Assembly (NCBI GenBank): GCA_000526435.1
Contig: JAGB01000001.1
Location: 124,001 to 188,000 of the forward strand
DNA length: 64,000 nucleotides
Origin: Caldicoprobacter oshimai DSM 21659
GTDB taxonomy: Bacteria > Bacillota > Clostridia > Caldicoprobacterales > Caldicoprobacteraceae
Direction of reading: 5' to 3'
Part shown: one piece after another, positions 16,040 to 24,227 of the stretch
Layout of the letters: every line of letters begins with the position of its first letter
How positions within the stretch are numbered: the first letter of the stretch is position 1
Position numbers and translations under genes: made by a program
Notes under the pieces: model-generated
What the model saw: only the letters and a program-made list of their open reading frames with translations
Databases searched by the model: none
What the model was told of the DNA's origin: nothing

Positions 16040-16068
16040 TTGCAATGATATATATAATGATATATACT
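16040..16068 (+). promoter_or_regulatory. Candidate sigma-A promoter for the ftsH-like gene
   Basis: TTGCAA (16040-16045), a 17-base spacer and TATACT (16063-16068) lie 74 bases before the GTG start. The region is very A+T rich, so alternative -10 matches exist. Confidence 0.4.
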
Positions 16069-16141
16069 CTTATATATAAGAGGTCTGGCATTCCTACAAA
16101 GTGTACAACCTCTATATATGAGACGAACGGGGGTGAGAAGG

Positions 16142-17920
16142 GTGCACAGTGGGAAAAAGAGAATGTGGATACTGGCGTCCATATTGTTGCTGGCAGTCAT
16201 CGGGTATTATATATACCTCTATTTTGAGCCAGATCCCCAGCGAATTTCGTACAACGAATTCATAAGGGCGGTGGATCGGGAAAAGGTAGCCAAAGTCTAC
16301 CTTGATGATAGAGACCTGCTCAAGGGTGAGTTCAAGGACGGTACCGAATTTATAACCGACAATCCACGAAAAGAAGGGTTCAAGGAGGAACTGCTCAAAA
16401 AAGGTATCGCCGTGGACGAGATGGCCCGTCAATCTCAAATAAGAGATACAGGGAGTTTCCTCATCACCATGGGTGTGTTTGGAGGCTTTTTGTATTTTCT
16501 GTCGACCAAAACGGTGAAGCAGGCGCAGGGGGGTATGGGAAAGATATCATCGATCTCGGTATACCCCGAGGACGACAAGAAGGTTACTTTTGATGATGTG
16601 GCTGGAATCGATGAAGCCAGAGAGAGCATGAAGGATGTGATAGATTTTATAAGAAATCCTGAGAAGTATGCGCGGTACGGGGCAAGGTTACCGAGGGGTA
16701 TTATACTCTACGGTCCGCCTGGAACGGGTAAAACCTTGCTTGCGAAGGCCGTAGCCGGTGAAGCCGGGGTACCCTTCTATGCCGTATCAGGTTCCGATTT
16801 TGTGCAGGTGTACGTAGGCGTAGGGGCGGGAAGGATCCGTGACCTGTTTAAGAAAGCGAGGGAGAGCGGCAAGTGCGTGATATTTATAGATGAGATTGAT
16901 GCCCTGGGCAAAAAGAGGGATAGGGGTATCGATGGAGGAGGCAATGATGAACGCGATCAGACTTTAAACGCTCTTTTGGCCGAAATGTCGGGCTTTAAGG
17001 ATAACGAAGGTATTGTGGTCATAGGTGCCACCAATCGCCTGGATGTATTGGATCCAGCATTGCTTCGACCGGGGAGATTTGACAGGCATATTGAGGTTGG
17101 GCTACCCGATGTAAAAGGACGGTATGAGATCCTGAAGCTTCACAGCAGAGGCAAGCCTCTTTCAAGCGACGTCGACCTTTATAAAGTGGCGCAGCAAACG
17201 GTATATTTCAGCGGAGCAAAGCTGGAGAGCTTGATGAATGAGGCAGCTATACTGGCAGCAAAGAGGGACAGCGGGTACATCGAGCAGTCGGATATAGACA
17301 AGGCGTTTTACATTGTCATGGCTGGTCTGGAGAAGAAAGATAGAAGTACGATACACAGGTTCGACCGCGAGATTACTGCCTTCCATGAAGCAGGACATGC
17401 GCTGGTGACCAAGTTGATAGCCCCAGAACACAGCGTCTCAAGGGTTACCATAATACCCAGCACTAAAGGGATGGGGGGATTCAGCATGAACATACCACCT
17501 GATAGGATGTATTACAGGAAGAGGGATATGGAAAACAGCATAAAAATAGCCTTGGCAGGGCGAGCCGCTGAAGAGATAGTATTTGGCCAGGATAACGTCA
17601 CTACCGGCGCTTCAAATGATTTAGAAAGGGCTACAGAGGTGCTGCTCGATATGGTAAGGCGCTTTGGCATGGGCAAAAGCTCAGGGCTTCTCAACTACGA
17701 CGTTCTCTACAGCAACGGCATACGGCAGGGTTCAGACGAGGTGCTCAGGCAATGCAGAGAGACCATGGACCTTTTCTATGAAGAAGTAAAAGGTTTGCTC
17801 ATAAGGCATAGGTATACCCTGGAGGCTATAGCGAAAGCCCTTCTGGAGAAGGAAACCCTTGATGAACACGAACTGGACCAGGTCATAAAGGAGTGTAACA
17901 AAGGTCGAGAGACGGCATAA
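16142..17920 (+). CDS. FtsH-family ATP-dependent zinc metalloprotease
   Basis: About 592 residues. Two membrane helices (about 8-26 and 105-120) flank a small extracytoplasmic domain. The AAA+ module has Walker A 'GPPGTGKT', Walker B 'CVIFIDEIDALG' and the second region of homology 'TNRLDVLDPALLRPGRFDR'. The protease domain has the zinc motif 'HEAGH' and 'GASNDLERATEV'. It degrades membrane and regulatory proteins. It is somewhat divergent ('VQVYVGVGAGRIRDLF') and probably a second FtsH paralogue. GTG at 16142 follows GGGGGTGAG; the ATG at 16118 has no binding site. Confidence 0.92.
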   Translation: MHSGKKRMWILASILLLAVIGYYIYLYFEPDPQRISYNEFIRAVDREKVAKVYLDDRDLLKGEFKDGTEFITDNPRKEGFKEELLKKGIAVDEMARQSQIRDTGSFLITMGVFGGFLYFLSTKTVKQAQGGMGKISSISVYPEDDKKVTFDDVAGIDEARESMKDVIDFIRNPEKYARYGARLPRGIILYGPPGTGKTLLAKAVAGEAGVPFYAVSGSDFVQVYVGVGAGRIRDLFKKARESGKCVIFIDEIDALGKKRDRGIDGGGNDERDQTLNALLAEMSGFKDNEGIVVIGATNRLDVLDPALLRPGRFDRHIEVGLPDVKGRYEILKLHSRGKPLSSDVDLYKVAQQTVYFSGAKLESLMNEAAILAAKRDSGYIEQSDIDKAFYIVMAGLEKKDRSTIHRFDREITAFHEAGHALVTKLIAPEHSVSRVTIIPSTKGMGGFSMNIPPDRMYYRKRDMENSIKIALAGRAAEEIVFGQDNVTTGASNDLERATEVLLDMVRRFGMGKSSGLLNYDVLYSNGIRQGSDEVLRQCRETMDLFYEEVKGLLIRHRYTLEAIAKALLEKETLDEHELDQVIKECNKGRETA

Positions 17921-17933
17921 AGTTAGAAACCAT

Positions 17934-17962
17934 TTGACAGCCTCCTTCATATATTATATAGC
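17934..17962 (+). promoter_or_regulatory. Possible promoter for the 18004 gene
   Basis: A consensus TTGACA (17934-17939) is followed after 17 bases by TATAGC (17957-17962) in an A+T-rich stretch. Use by a sporulation sigma factor cannot be excluded, but no clear match was found. Confidence 0.4.
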
Positions 17963-18003
17963 AAAAAAGAATATATTTTTATAAATATGGGGGAGGCGGT
18001 ACC

Positions 18004-18462
18004 TTGAACTACAACGATCGCTTGTGGATACCTGACTGCAGATACCCGATAGAATACCACCACAGGTACGGGTATATGGTTCCTTGGATGGAGCCCGAAG
18101 TTTATGACGGCATGGTCTATCCCGTCATGTATCCTGAGATATACTATAAAATATATCCTTATGTGTGCAGGATATGTGACGAGATGGATGACCCGTATGT
18201 TCTCTATCCCAGCCAGACCCAGGTAGAGGACATGATAAACAGGTGTTATGATCTATGCGTAAAAGAGATGCCAGAACTGGAGGAGTATGCGGGGGTTAAA
18301 ATGCAGGAGAAATTGGATGCCGAAAACCTGCAGTTTGAGCGTCGACGGATGCCCATATTGAGGGATTTGATCGCCATCATACTCCTGTCTGAACTCTTCC
18401 GCAGGCGGAGAAGGTTTTTCCCTAGGAGATCTGGTTGGCACGATGGCTACGGTTATTATTAA
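18004..18462 (+). CDS. Hypothetical tyrosine- and methionine-rich protein
   Basis: About 152 residues that I do not recognise. The N-terminal half is rich in Tyr, Pro and Met ('YPIEYHHRYGYM', 'YPVMYPEIYYKIYPYVC'). The middle has 'VEDMINRCYDLCVKEMPELEE', and the C-terminus has a hydrophobic patch 'LRDLIAIILLSELF' followed by an arginine-rich run ending in 'GWHDGYGYY'. This composition resembles spore coat or spore-surface proteins, but that is only inference. TTG at 18004 follows GGGGGAGG. It stands alone between the ftsH-like gene and a strong terminator. Confidence 0.75.
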   Translation: MNYNDRLWIPDCRYPIEYHHRYGYMVPWMEPEVYDGMVYPVMYPEIYYKIYPYVCRICDEMDDPYVLYPSQTQVEDMINRCYDLCVKEMPELEEYAGVKMQEKLDAENLQFERRRMPILRDLIAIILLSELFRRRRRFFPRRSGWHDGYGYY

Positions 18463-18475
18463 ATTTTAAACGCTT

Positions 18476-18507
18476 AAAGCGGCAGGAATTCCTGCTGCTT
18501 TTTTTGT
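18476..18507 (+). terminator. Intrinsic terminator after the 18004 gene
   Basis: AAAGCGGCAGGA (18476-18487) pairs with TCCTGCTGCTTT (18490-18501) with one G-T pair, followed by a run of T. Confidence 0.85.
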
Positions 18508-18520
18508 TTTATATACGAAT

Positions 18521-18548
18521 GTTTAAATATAGCTTAAATGGATATAAT
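18521..18548 (+). promoter_or_regulatory. Promoter region of the L25/Ctc gene, with sigma-B-like motif
   Basis: GTTTAA (18521-18526), 13 bases and GGATAT (18540-18545) resemble the general-stress promoter GTTTAA-N12-15-GGGTAT that drives ctc in Bacillus. A TATAAT (18543-18548) overlaps it, so ordinary sigma-A use is equally possible. Confidence 0.35.
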
Positions 18549-18582
18549 ATGAAAAACGTCATTATGAAGAAAGGGTGATTGG

Positions 18583-19128
18583 GTGAACAACAGGGTATTG
18601 AAGGTGTTTCCCAGGGAAGAAGGCAAAAGCGCCAAGCAGTTGAGGCGGCAGGGATTTATACCTGCTATCTACTATGGCGGCAATCAGATGCCGCAGCAGC
18701 TTGTAGCCAGCAAGAAAGAATTGAACTCTTTGATACGGCAGCTTGGCGAATCTGCTCTTTTTGAGATAGCGATGGAAGAGGACGTAAAAACAGTAATATT
18801 AAAAGAAGTTCAAAGAGATCCAGTGACCCGGGAGGTCATTCATATAGACCTGCAGGATTTGCCGTCCAATGAAAAGGTGAACATGAGCATACCCATAAGG
18901 TTTATGGGTGCTGAAGAACTGGAAAGCAAGGGAAGGGTTTTGCAGCGTCAGGCTGAAATCATCAATGTGGAAGGCTATGCGCACTTGCTGCCGTCTCACA
19001 TCGATGTATATGTTGGCGATATGGCGCCGGGGGAGGTCATAAAGGTATGCGATTTGAAAGTGGATGGCGATGTAGAGATAGTGGACCCGCTGGACAAAAT
19101 CGTTGCAGTCGTGCTAATGCCCGAATAA
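18583..19128 (+). CDS. rplY: 50S ribosomal protein L25, general stress protein Ctc type
   Basis: A 181-residue long-form L25 (TL5/Ctc). The N-terminal 5S rRNA-binding domain ('REEGKSAKQLRRQGFIPAIYYG', 'ILKEVQRDPVTREVIHIDLQ') is followed by a C-terminal beta domain ('LPSHIDVYVGDMAPGEVIKV', 'VAVVLMPE'). It binds 5S rRNA in the large subunit, and in Bacillus the Ctc form is stress induced. The start is GTG at 18583 with GGGTGATTGG upstream. It is separated from neighbours by a terminator upstream and a gap downstream. Confidence 0.93.
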   Translation: MNNRVLKVFPREEGKSAKQLRRQGFIPAIYYGGNQMPQQLVASKKELNSLIRQLGESALFEIAMEEDVKTVILKEVQRDPVTREVIHIDLQDLPSNEKVNMSIPIRFMGAEELESKGRVLQRQAEIINVEGYAHLLPSHIDVYVGDMAPGEVIKVCDLKVDGDVEIVDPLDKIVAVVLMPE

Positions 19129-19211
19129 ACGTTGAAGTTATTGAATTTTATGTCTTTTTGTTGTAAACTGGTAAAGGGAAAATACATAAGGGAGAGGGTT
19201 TGGAGGAAGCT

Positions 19212-19436
19212 ATGAAGTACGTATACGCTATTCTAACCGTTGTTGAAAACAATCCCATAATGCAAACCTATGTAAGCGACAAGCCTATGACTGGCAGGCA
19301 GCTGTTGGATGAGGTTATACTCACCGAAGAAGAGAAGAAAAAATACAAGGACTGGACCGATGCAAGAAAGATAATCGAGGATATGAACAAGACGCAGTCA
19401 ATCAGGGTGGAAATACAGGAGGTAGAGGTCCCGTAA
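19212..19436 (+). CDS. Hypothetical small protein
   Basis: About 74 residues that I do not recognise. It is a soluble, charged protein: a beta-like start 'MKYVYAILTVVENNPIMQTY', a helix with 'RQLLDEVILTEEEKKKYKDW' and a final strand 'SIRVEIQEVEVP'. ATG at 19212 follows GGAGG (19202-19206); an in-frame TTG at 19200 is an alternative start. It has its own strong terminator and sits just before the spoIIA promoter. Confidence 0.7.
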   Translation: MKYVYAILTVVENNPIMQTYVSDKPMTGRQLLDEVILTEEEKKKYKDWTDARKIIEDMNKTQSIRVEIQEVEVP

Positions 19437-19439
19437 CGC

Positions 19440-19473
19440 AAAAATCCCTTCGACAAATATCGAAGGGATTTTT
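19440..19473 (+). terminator. Intrinsic terminator before spoIIA
   Basis: AAAAATCCCTTCGA (19440-19453) and TCGAAGGGATTTTT (19460-19473) form a perfect 14-bp stem with a 6-base loop. The T run lies in the 3' arm. Confidence 0.88.
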
Positions 19474-19516
19474 GTATGTTTTTAATATAACATACAAAAA
19501 TAGCCAATATTCGTTG

Positions 19517-19544
19517 AAGGAGAATTGAAGCGAATGAAGAATAT
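19517..19544 (+). promoter_or_regulatory. Sigma-H-type promoter of the spoIIA operon
   Basis: AAGGAGAA (19517-19524), a 12-base spacer and AAGAATAT (19537-19544). The -10 fits the sigma-H consensus RMGAATWW exactly and the spacing is canonical; the -35 matches RAGGAWWT partly. The spoIIA operon is sigma-H dependent in Bacillus, which supports the assignment. Confidence 0.65.
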
Positions 19545-19584
19545 ATAAGTGTACTTATGCCTGTAAGCTGGAGGAGGGATTTTC

Positions 19585-19935
19585 TTGCAGATCTCGAGTC
19601 ATAAAAGCAAACACACGCTTATAGTCAAATTAGAGGGAGAACTGGACCATCATACTGCCGATACGGTGCGCGAACGGTTGGATAGCATACTGGAGGACCC
19701 CAGCATAAAGCATATGGTATTTGACCTGAGCCAGCTGAAGTTCATGGATAGTTCGGGCGTCGGTGTTTTTATAGGAAGGTACAAGGTGGTTTCGCAGCGA
19801 GGCGGTACGGTATCTGTGGTCCATGTCACACCCCAGATTCATAAGGTGTTGGAGGTATCGGGTCTTTATAGGATAATAAAGAAGTACAGCAGTTTCGAGG
19901 AAGCGCTGGCTGGTATAGGGGAGTGTGATGAATAG
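19585..19935 (+). CDS. spoIIAA: Anti-sigma F factor antagonist SpoIIAA
   Basis: A 116-residue STAS-domain protein. The phosphorylatable serine is Ser57 in '[15 protein letters not shown]'. Unphosphorylated SpoIIAA binds SpoIIAB and frees sigma F in the forespore. TTG at 19585 follows GGAGGAGGG. It is the first gene of a three-gene operon and overlaps spoIIAB by one base. Confidence 0.95.
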   Translation: MQISSHKSKHTLIVKLEGELDHHTADTVRERLDSILEDPSIKHMVFDLSQLKFMDSSGVGVFIGRYKVVSQRGGTVSVVHVTPQIHKVLEVSGLYRIIKKYSSFEEALAGIGECDE

Positions 19936-20384
19936 TGGAGGTCATAAACGAAATGCGCCTGGAGTTTCCCAGCAAGTCGCAGAATGAATCCTTTGCCAGG
20001 GTTACTGTCGCTGCCTTTGCAGCCCAGCTTGACCCTACGCTGGAGGAGATTGCCGATATAAAGACCGCTGTGTCGGAGGCCGTGACCAATGCCATCATTC
20101 ATGGCTACGAGAACACTATAGGTATTGTAACCATCATAGCAAAGCTTTATGAGGGAAAGATTGAGATCGAAGTCATAGACAACGGTAAAGGAATAGAGGA
20201 CATAGAGAAGGCAAGGCAGCCGCTTTATACCTCAAAGCCTGAGTTGGAACGCTCTGGAATGGGATTTACCGTTATGGAAACTTTTATGGATGAAGTAGAG
20301 GTGATTTCCGCTCCTGGCCAGGGTACACGGGTCAAACTGGTAAAATACTTGAAGAGTACTGGTGGAGAGCTGAGGAGAGAATGA
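19935..20384 (+). CDS. spoIIAB: Anti-sigma F factor / serine kinase SpoIIAB
   Basis: A 149-residue GHKL-type ATPase and kinase. The N-box is in '[16 protein letters not shown]', the G1 box in '[14 protein letters not shown]' and the G2 box in '[17 protein letters not shown]'. It holds sigma F inactive and phosphorylates SpoIIAA. The GTG start overlaps the spoIIAA stop, and its own end overlaps sigF by four bases, so the three proteins are translationally coupled. Confidence 0.95.
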   Translation: MEVINEMRLEFPSKSQNESFARVTVAAFAAQLDPTLEEIADIKTAVSEAVTNAIIHGYENTIGIVTIIAKLYEGKIEIEVIDNGKGIEDIEKARQPLYTSKPELERSGMGFTVMETFMDEVEVISAPGQGTRVKLVKYLKSTGGELRRE

Positions 20385-21148
20385 TGGATACGTTTGAAGC
20401 CTTTGACCGCGGAAAAGGAAAGGAAACGCTTTTGCAAAATGAAATATTGGACTTGATAGTCAAAGCTCAAGATGGGGATGAGAAGGCAAAAGAGGAGCTG
20501 GTAAGAAGGAATATCGCCCTTGTGAAGAGCATTGTAAAGCGGTTTTTGAACAGAGGCTATGAATACGAGGACCTGTTTCAGATAGGGGTCATCGGGCTTA
20601 TCAAGGCCATAAATAACTATGACCTTAAGTTCAATGTGCAATTTTCCACTTATGCCGTTCCCATGATAATGGGTGAGATTAAGCGCTTCCTGCGGGATGA
20701 TGGCCCCATAAAGGTGAGCAGGTCGTTAAAAGAGCTGGCAAGCAAGGCACAAACCGTCAAGGAACAGCTTAAGAATAAGCTGGACCGTGAACCCACCATC
20801 AATGAGATCGCGGGCGAAATGGGCGTTTCGCCAGAAGAAATAGTCCACGCCCTGGAAGCAAACCGTATCCCTTCGTCCATATACGATATCATATATGAAG
20901 ATGACGACAATCCTATATTGCTGATCGATAAAATCCATCAGGACACCAGTCAAATGGGGAAGCTGATAGACCGCATTATGCTGAAGGAAATGCTGGCAAA
21001 GCTGGACAGAAGAGAAAGGGCTATCATCATAATGCGGTATTTTCAGGATAGAACCCAGAGCGATATTGCCAACGAATTGGGCATATCCCAGGTGCAGGTT
21101 TCAAGGATTGAAAAAAAGGTGCTTTTGAAAATGAGGGAGATGCTGTAA
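20381..21148 (+). CDS. sigF: Forespore RNA polymerase sigma factor SigF
   Basis: A 255-residue sigma-70 family factor. Region 2 has '[35 protein letters not shown]' and '[19 protein letters not shown]', region 3 has '[13 protein letters not shown]', and region 4 has '[33 protein letters not shown]'. It is the first forespore-specific sigma factor. The start ATG lies within an ATGA overlap with spoIIAB. Confidence 0.96.
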   Translation: MMDTFEAFDRGKGKETLLQNEILDLIVKAQDGDEKAKEELVRRNIALVKSIVKRFLNRGYEYEDLFQIGVIGLIKAINNYDLKFNVQFSTYAVPMIMGEIKRFLRDDGPIKVSRSLKELASKAQTVKEQLKNKLDREPTINEIAGEMGVSPEEIVHALEANRIPSSIYDIIYEDDDNPILLIDKIHQDTSQMGKLIDRIMLKEMLAKLDRRERAIIIMRYFQDRTQSDIANELGISQVQVSRIEKKVLLKMREML

Positions 21149-21150
21149 AA

Positions 21151-21181
21151 ATGTCCGGTTGACCGGACGTTTATTTTTTTT
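21151..21181 (+). terminator. Terminator after sigF
   Basis: GTCCGG (21153-21158) and CCGGAC (21163-21168) pair around a TTGA loop, followed by a T-rich tract. It separates spoIIA from spoVA. Confidence 0.85.
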
Positions 21182-21210
21182 GGATAAAAAGGCAGGTTGA
21201 GCACATAATA
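21181..21210 (+). promoter_or_regulatory. Sigma-G-like promoter of the spoVA operon
   Basis: GGATA (21182-21186), 17 bases and CATAATA (21204-21210). The -10 fits CANANTA of sigma-F/G promoters; the -35 is one base off GYATR. spoVA genes are known to be sigma-G dependent. Confidence 0.5.
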
Positions 21211-21253
21211 AAGATAAAGTGGAATTCAAGATAATTGTTAGGAGGGATGGCGA

Positions 21254-21421
21254 ATGAGAGCCAGGGTTAAGGGAGTGGCTGTGGCTATGGTCTCTCTCCT
21301 GCTGCTAGCAGCCGTTGCAGTTTCTATATGGCTGTTGTTCTATAAAGGCATAAAGCAGGATAAAACTTATTCTGGGGCTCGATTCGTCTATGAGGCAGTG
21401 GAGAATAGATCACGTGCTTGA
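21254..21421 (+). CDS. Small single-pass membrane protein at the head of the spoVA operon
   Basis: A 55-residue frame with ATG at 21254 behind AGGAGGG. A basic start 'MRARVKG' is followed by one long hydrophobic helix (about 8-30, 'VAVAMVSLLLLAAVAVSIWL') and a polar tail 'YSGARFVYEAVENRSRA'. I do not recognise a family. It lies between the spoVA promoter and spoVAA, so it is probably made in the forespore with the SpoVA channel. The good ribosome binding site and membrane-protein pattern argue that it is real. Confidence 0.7.
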   Translation: MRARVKGVAVAMVSLLLLAAVAVSIWLLFYKGIKQDKTYSGARFVYEAVENRSRA

Positions 21422-21448
21422 GGCCAAAGAATAAAGGAAGAAGCGGCT

Positions 21449-22072
21449 ATGGTACAGGAATATCAAAATAACGCTGCTGTTTTCTTTCAATTTAAACCAA
21501 ATATCATAAAGAGGGCTGGACGGCCTGTATACCTTACAGATGTGATAGATGTCTTTTGCCCTCAGCAAGTGGAAGAGGCTATAAGGAATATCGTTATATT
21601 GCCGGCCCATCAAGACAGAAATCATGTTGTGACTGCTATTGAAGTCATAAGGCTTATCAATGAAAGCACGGGGATCTCCAACATACACGTGATTGGCGAG
21701 GGAAAAGCCCTCATAGAATACAAGGAGCAGAAGCCTTCGAATGCCTTAATTGAGTGGCTCAGGCTGGTGGCGACGGCTTTACTGCTGATGATTGGCTCAG
21801 GGCTGGCCATAATGTATTTTCATGCCGATGTTAACATGCATCAGGTGCACAGCGTCCTGCATTACATCATTACCGGGGAAAAGAGCGTGCGGCCGCTTCT
21901 TATAAGTATCCCGTATTCCATAGGTATAGGTATAGGCATAGCTGTGTTCTTTGACGTTTTTTCTATTGGCAAAAAGAAGAAAAAACCGGGGCCTCTGGAG
22001 TTGGAAGTATATACTTACGAAAAGGAGATCTCTTCCTATAAAAAGGACGAGGAGGAGAACGAGGGAGATTGA
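21449..22072 (+). CDS. spoVAA: Stage V sporulation protein AA
   Basis: A 207-residue protein with a soluble N-terminal domain ('RAGRPVYLTDVIDVFCPQQVEEAIRN', 'VVTAIEVIRLINESTG') and two membrane helices near the C-terminus ('LLLMIGSGLAIMYF', 'IPYSIGIGIGIAVFFD'). A lysine-rich acidic tail follows. SpoVAA is part of the SpoVA complex that moves dipicolinic acid across the inner forespore membrane. It overlaps spoVAB by four bases. Confidence 0.93.
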   Translation: MVQEYQNNAAVFFQFKPNIIKRAGRPVYLTDVIDVFCPQQVEEAIRNIVILPAHQDRNHVVTAIEVIRLINESTGISNIHVIGEGKALIEYKEQKPSNALIEWLRLVATALLLMIGSGLAIMYFHADVNMHQVHSVLHYIITGEKSVRPLLISIPYSIGIGIGIAVFFDVFSIGKKKKKPGPLELEVYTYEKEISSYKKDEEENEGD

Positions 22073-22494
22073 AGTGGGAATCAATGTTGCTTGAAGTGCT
22101 TATTGGTTTGGCCGGTGGATTGGTGGTGGGCGGAGGGTTATCGACGCTTTTTATAGCCCTGGGTATTGCACCCAGGCTTGTCTCTCTAAGCGGTAAAAAG
22201 AAGCATATGTTTCTCGTCAAACTGTCAATTTTGGCGGGGGCGTTTTTGTCTTCGCTGGTATATGTGATGGACCTGAGATTTTCTATAGGGAAATTTGCGC
22301 TCCCTGTTATAGCCCTATTTATGGGCATATTTGTTGGGATGCTGGCTTCGGCGCTGGCAGAGGTACTGGACGTTCTATATATAGTTGCAAGCTATGCCGG
22401 GATAATAAAATTTATATATATTCTGGTTTTTGCCATAATAATAGGCAAAATAGCGGGTTCGCTTATTTACTGGCTGTTACCTGGATTTTACTGA
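22069..22494 (+). CDS. spoVAB: Stage V sporulation protein AB
   Basis: A 141-residue polytopic membrane protein with about four helices ('LIGLAGGLVVGGGLSTLFIAL', 'LSILAGAFLSSLVYVMDL', 'IALFMGIFVGMLASALAEVLDVL', 'IYILVFAIIIGKIAGSLIYW'). It is a SpoVA operon component. The TTG start overlaps the TGA of spoVAA, indicating translational coupling. Confidence 0.92.
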   Translation: MKWESMLLEVLIGLAGGLVVGGGLSTLFIALGIAPRLVSLSGKKKHMFLVKLSILAGAFLSSLVYVMDLRFSIGKFALPVIALFMGIFVGMLASALAEVLDVLYIVASYAGIIKFIYILVFAIIIGKIAGSLIYWLLPGFY

Positions 22495-22551
22495 AACAGG
22501 TAAAATGGATAAATACAGCATGGATGTATAAAGTTCGAGGGTGTGAAAGAG

Positions 22552-22698
22552 ATGAAGTATTATCATCAAATAAAGAGATTGGGACCGGAAATGAAAAATA
22601 TTGAAGAGAAAGAGGAAAGGCACGACCTGATAAGGAAGCTGTCGAACGACAGGGATGCGAAAAACAAAAAGAATAATTCAACGCTGACGGTGGAATAA
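22552..22698 (+). CDS. Small charged protein between spoVAB and spoVAC
   Basis: A 48-residue hydrophilic frame, 'MKYYHQIKRLGPEMKNIEEK' followed by a lysine- and asparagine-rich tail ending 'NNSTLTVE'. GAGGGTG lies about 8 bases before the ATG. I do not recognise it. Its place inside the spoVA operon suggests forespore expression, but it could be an unimportant small frame. Confidence 0.5.
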   Translation: MKYYHQIKRLGPEMKNIEEKEERHDLIRKLSNDRDAKNKKNNSTLTVE

Positions 22699-22745
22699 AT
22701 TAAATTAGCGGCCTGAAAAAACAGGTGGAAAGGGGGTTTGAAAAA

Positions 22746-23198
22746 GTGGACGTCAAACAGCAAAAGCTAAACAAGGAGTACCAGATATATGTGCAACGGA
22801 AGATGCCCAAGTCAAACCTTTTGAGGGATTGCATATTGGCGTTTTTGGTAGGAGGAATCATATGTACTATAGGCCAGGCTGTAAACAATTTGGGGAAGAG
22901 CTATTTCAATTTGAATACTGAAGAGGCCTCAGCTTTTACTGCAATAGTGATGATCTTTATAGGAGCGCTGCTGACGGGACTGGGAGTCTATGACGATATA
23001 GGAAAGTATGGGGGAGCAGGGTCGGTGGTACCCATTACAGGGTTTGCCAACTCAATAGTATCCCCCGCTATGGAATTCAAAAAGGAAGGATACGTGTTTG
23101 GAGTTGGATCCAAGCTGTTTTCCATAGCGGGCCCTGTGTTGGTGTATGGCATCAGCGCATCAGTACTAGTTGGATTGATATACTTCTTTTTAAAGTGA
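22746..23198 (+). CDS. spoVAC: Stage V sporulation protein AC
   Basis: About 150 residues with several membrane helices ('CILAFLVGGIICTIGQAV', 'AIVMIFIGALLTGLGVYDDI', 'SIAGPVLVYGISASVLVGLIYFF') and the family block 'GKYGGAGSVVPITGFANSIVSPAMEFKKEG', each typical of SpoVAC. In Bacillus, SpoVAC forms a mechanosensitive channel for dipicolinate. I chose GTG at 22746 behind AAGGGGG (22730-22736) over GTG at 22725. Confidence 0.94.
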   Translation: MDVKQQKLNKEYQIYVQRKMPKSNLLRDCILAFLVGGIICTIGQAVNNLGKSYFNLNTEEASAFTAIVMIFIGALLTGLGVYDDIGKYGGAGSVVPITGFANSIVSPAMEFKKEGYVFGVGSKLFSIAGPVLVYGISASVLVGLIYFFLK

Positions 23199-23207
23199 GG
23201 GAGTTGT

Positions 23208-24224
23208 ATGGCAAAGCATCGATTGGGTGGTCAAACCGTAAAGCTTGAAAATCCTCCTTGTATCCTTTCCAGGGCTACCATAGTAGGGAAAAAAGAGGGA
23301 CAGGGACCCCTGGGTGAGTATTTCGATGTGGTCCTGGAGGACGATCTATGGGGCGAAAAAACCTGGGAAAAGGCAGAATGCCGCATGTATCAGGAAGCGG
23401 CCAAAATGGCAATTACCAGAGCTGGAAAGCAGCCACAGGACATAAATTACTTATTTGGTGGAGATCTGCTCAATCAAATAATAACGGCAAACTTTGCGGC
23501 CAGAACTTTAGGAATACCATTTTTCGGGCTGTATGGAGCCTGTTCGACTCTTACTGAGTCCATGTCGTTGGGAGCCATGCTCATCAGCGCGGGATACGCT
23601 GACCTTGTGTTGTGCGTGACTTCCAGCCATTTCTGCACCGCTGAAAGGCAGTATCGATTCCCGCTGGAGATGGGAACCCAGCGTCCACCCACTGCACAGT
23701 GGACTGTGACAGGGGCGGGTGCCTTTTTGCTGTCCAACGATATGAAACCCCCTTATATCACCCATATAACCACCGGCAAAGTTATAGATTATGGCATAAC
23801 CGATACCAATAACATGGGGGCCGCGATGGCTCCAGCAGCGGCAGCCACTATAAAAGCGCACTTCGAAGATACCCAACAGGGGCCCGATGCATATGACCTA
23901 ATCGTGACGGGTGACCTGGGCTGGTTTGGACGGGAGCTGACTATTGACCTTTTAAAGAAAGAGGGCTATGACATAAGCGATCGATTTATCGATTGCGGCT
24001 GCGAGATATACAGCAAGGATCAGGATGTGCATGCGGGAGGCAGTGGTTGTGGATGCTCTGCGGTGGTCTTTGGCGCTTATATTCTGAGGAAAATGGAAGA
24101 AGGCGTATACAAGCGGATTTTGCTCTTGTCAACAGGTGCTCTTCTCAGCACCACCAGTTGCCAGCAGGGTGAATCCATACCCGGCATTGCACACGCCATA
24201 ACCATCGATATGGATAGGGGATGA
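23208..24224 (+). CDS. spoVAD: Stage V sporulation protein AD
   Basis: A 338-residue thiolase-fold protein that binds dipicolinic acid for the SpoVA complex. Family blocks include 'DINYLFGGDLLNQIITANFAARTL', 'GLYGACSTLTESMSLGAM', 'PTAQWTVTGAGAFLL', 'DLIVTGDLGWFGRELTIDLL' and 'HAGGSGCGCSAVVFGAY'. The start ATG follows GAGGGAG, 9 bases after spoVAC. Confidence 0.95.
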   Translation: MAKHRLGGQTVKLENPPCILSRATIVGKKEGQGPLGEYFDVVLEDDLWGEKTWEKAECRMYQEAAKMAITRAGKQPQDINYLFGGDLLNQIITANFAARTLGIPFFGLYGACSTLTESMSLGAMLISAGYADLVLCVTSSHFCTAERQYRFPLEMGTQRPPTAQWTVTGAGAFLLSNDMKPPYITHITTGKVIDYGITDTNNMGAAMAPAAAATIKAHFEDTQQGPDAYDLIVTGDLGWFGRELTIDLLKKEGYDISDRFIDCGCEIYSKDQDVHAGGSGCGCSAVVFGAYILRKMEEGVYKRILLLSTGALLSTTSCQQGESIPGIAHAITIDMDRG

Positions 24225-24227
24225 AAG

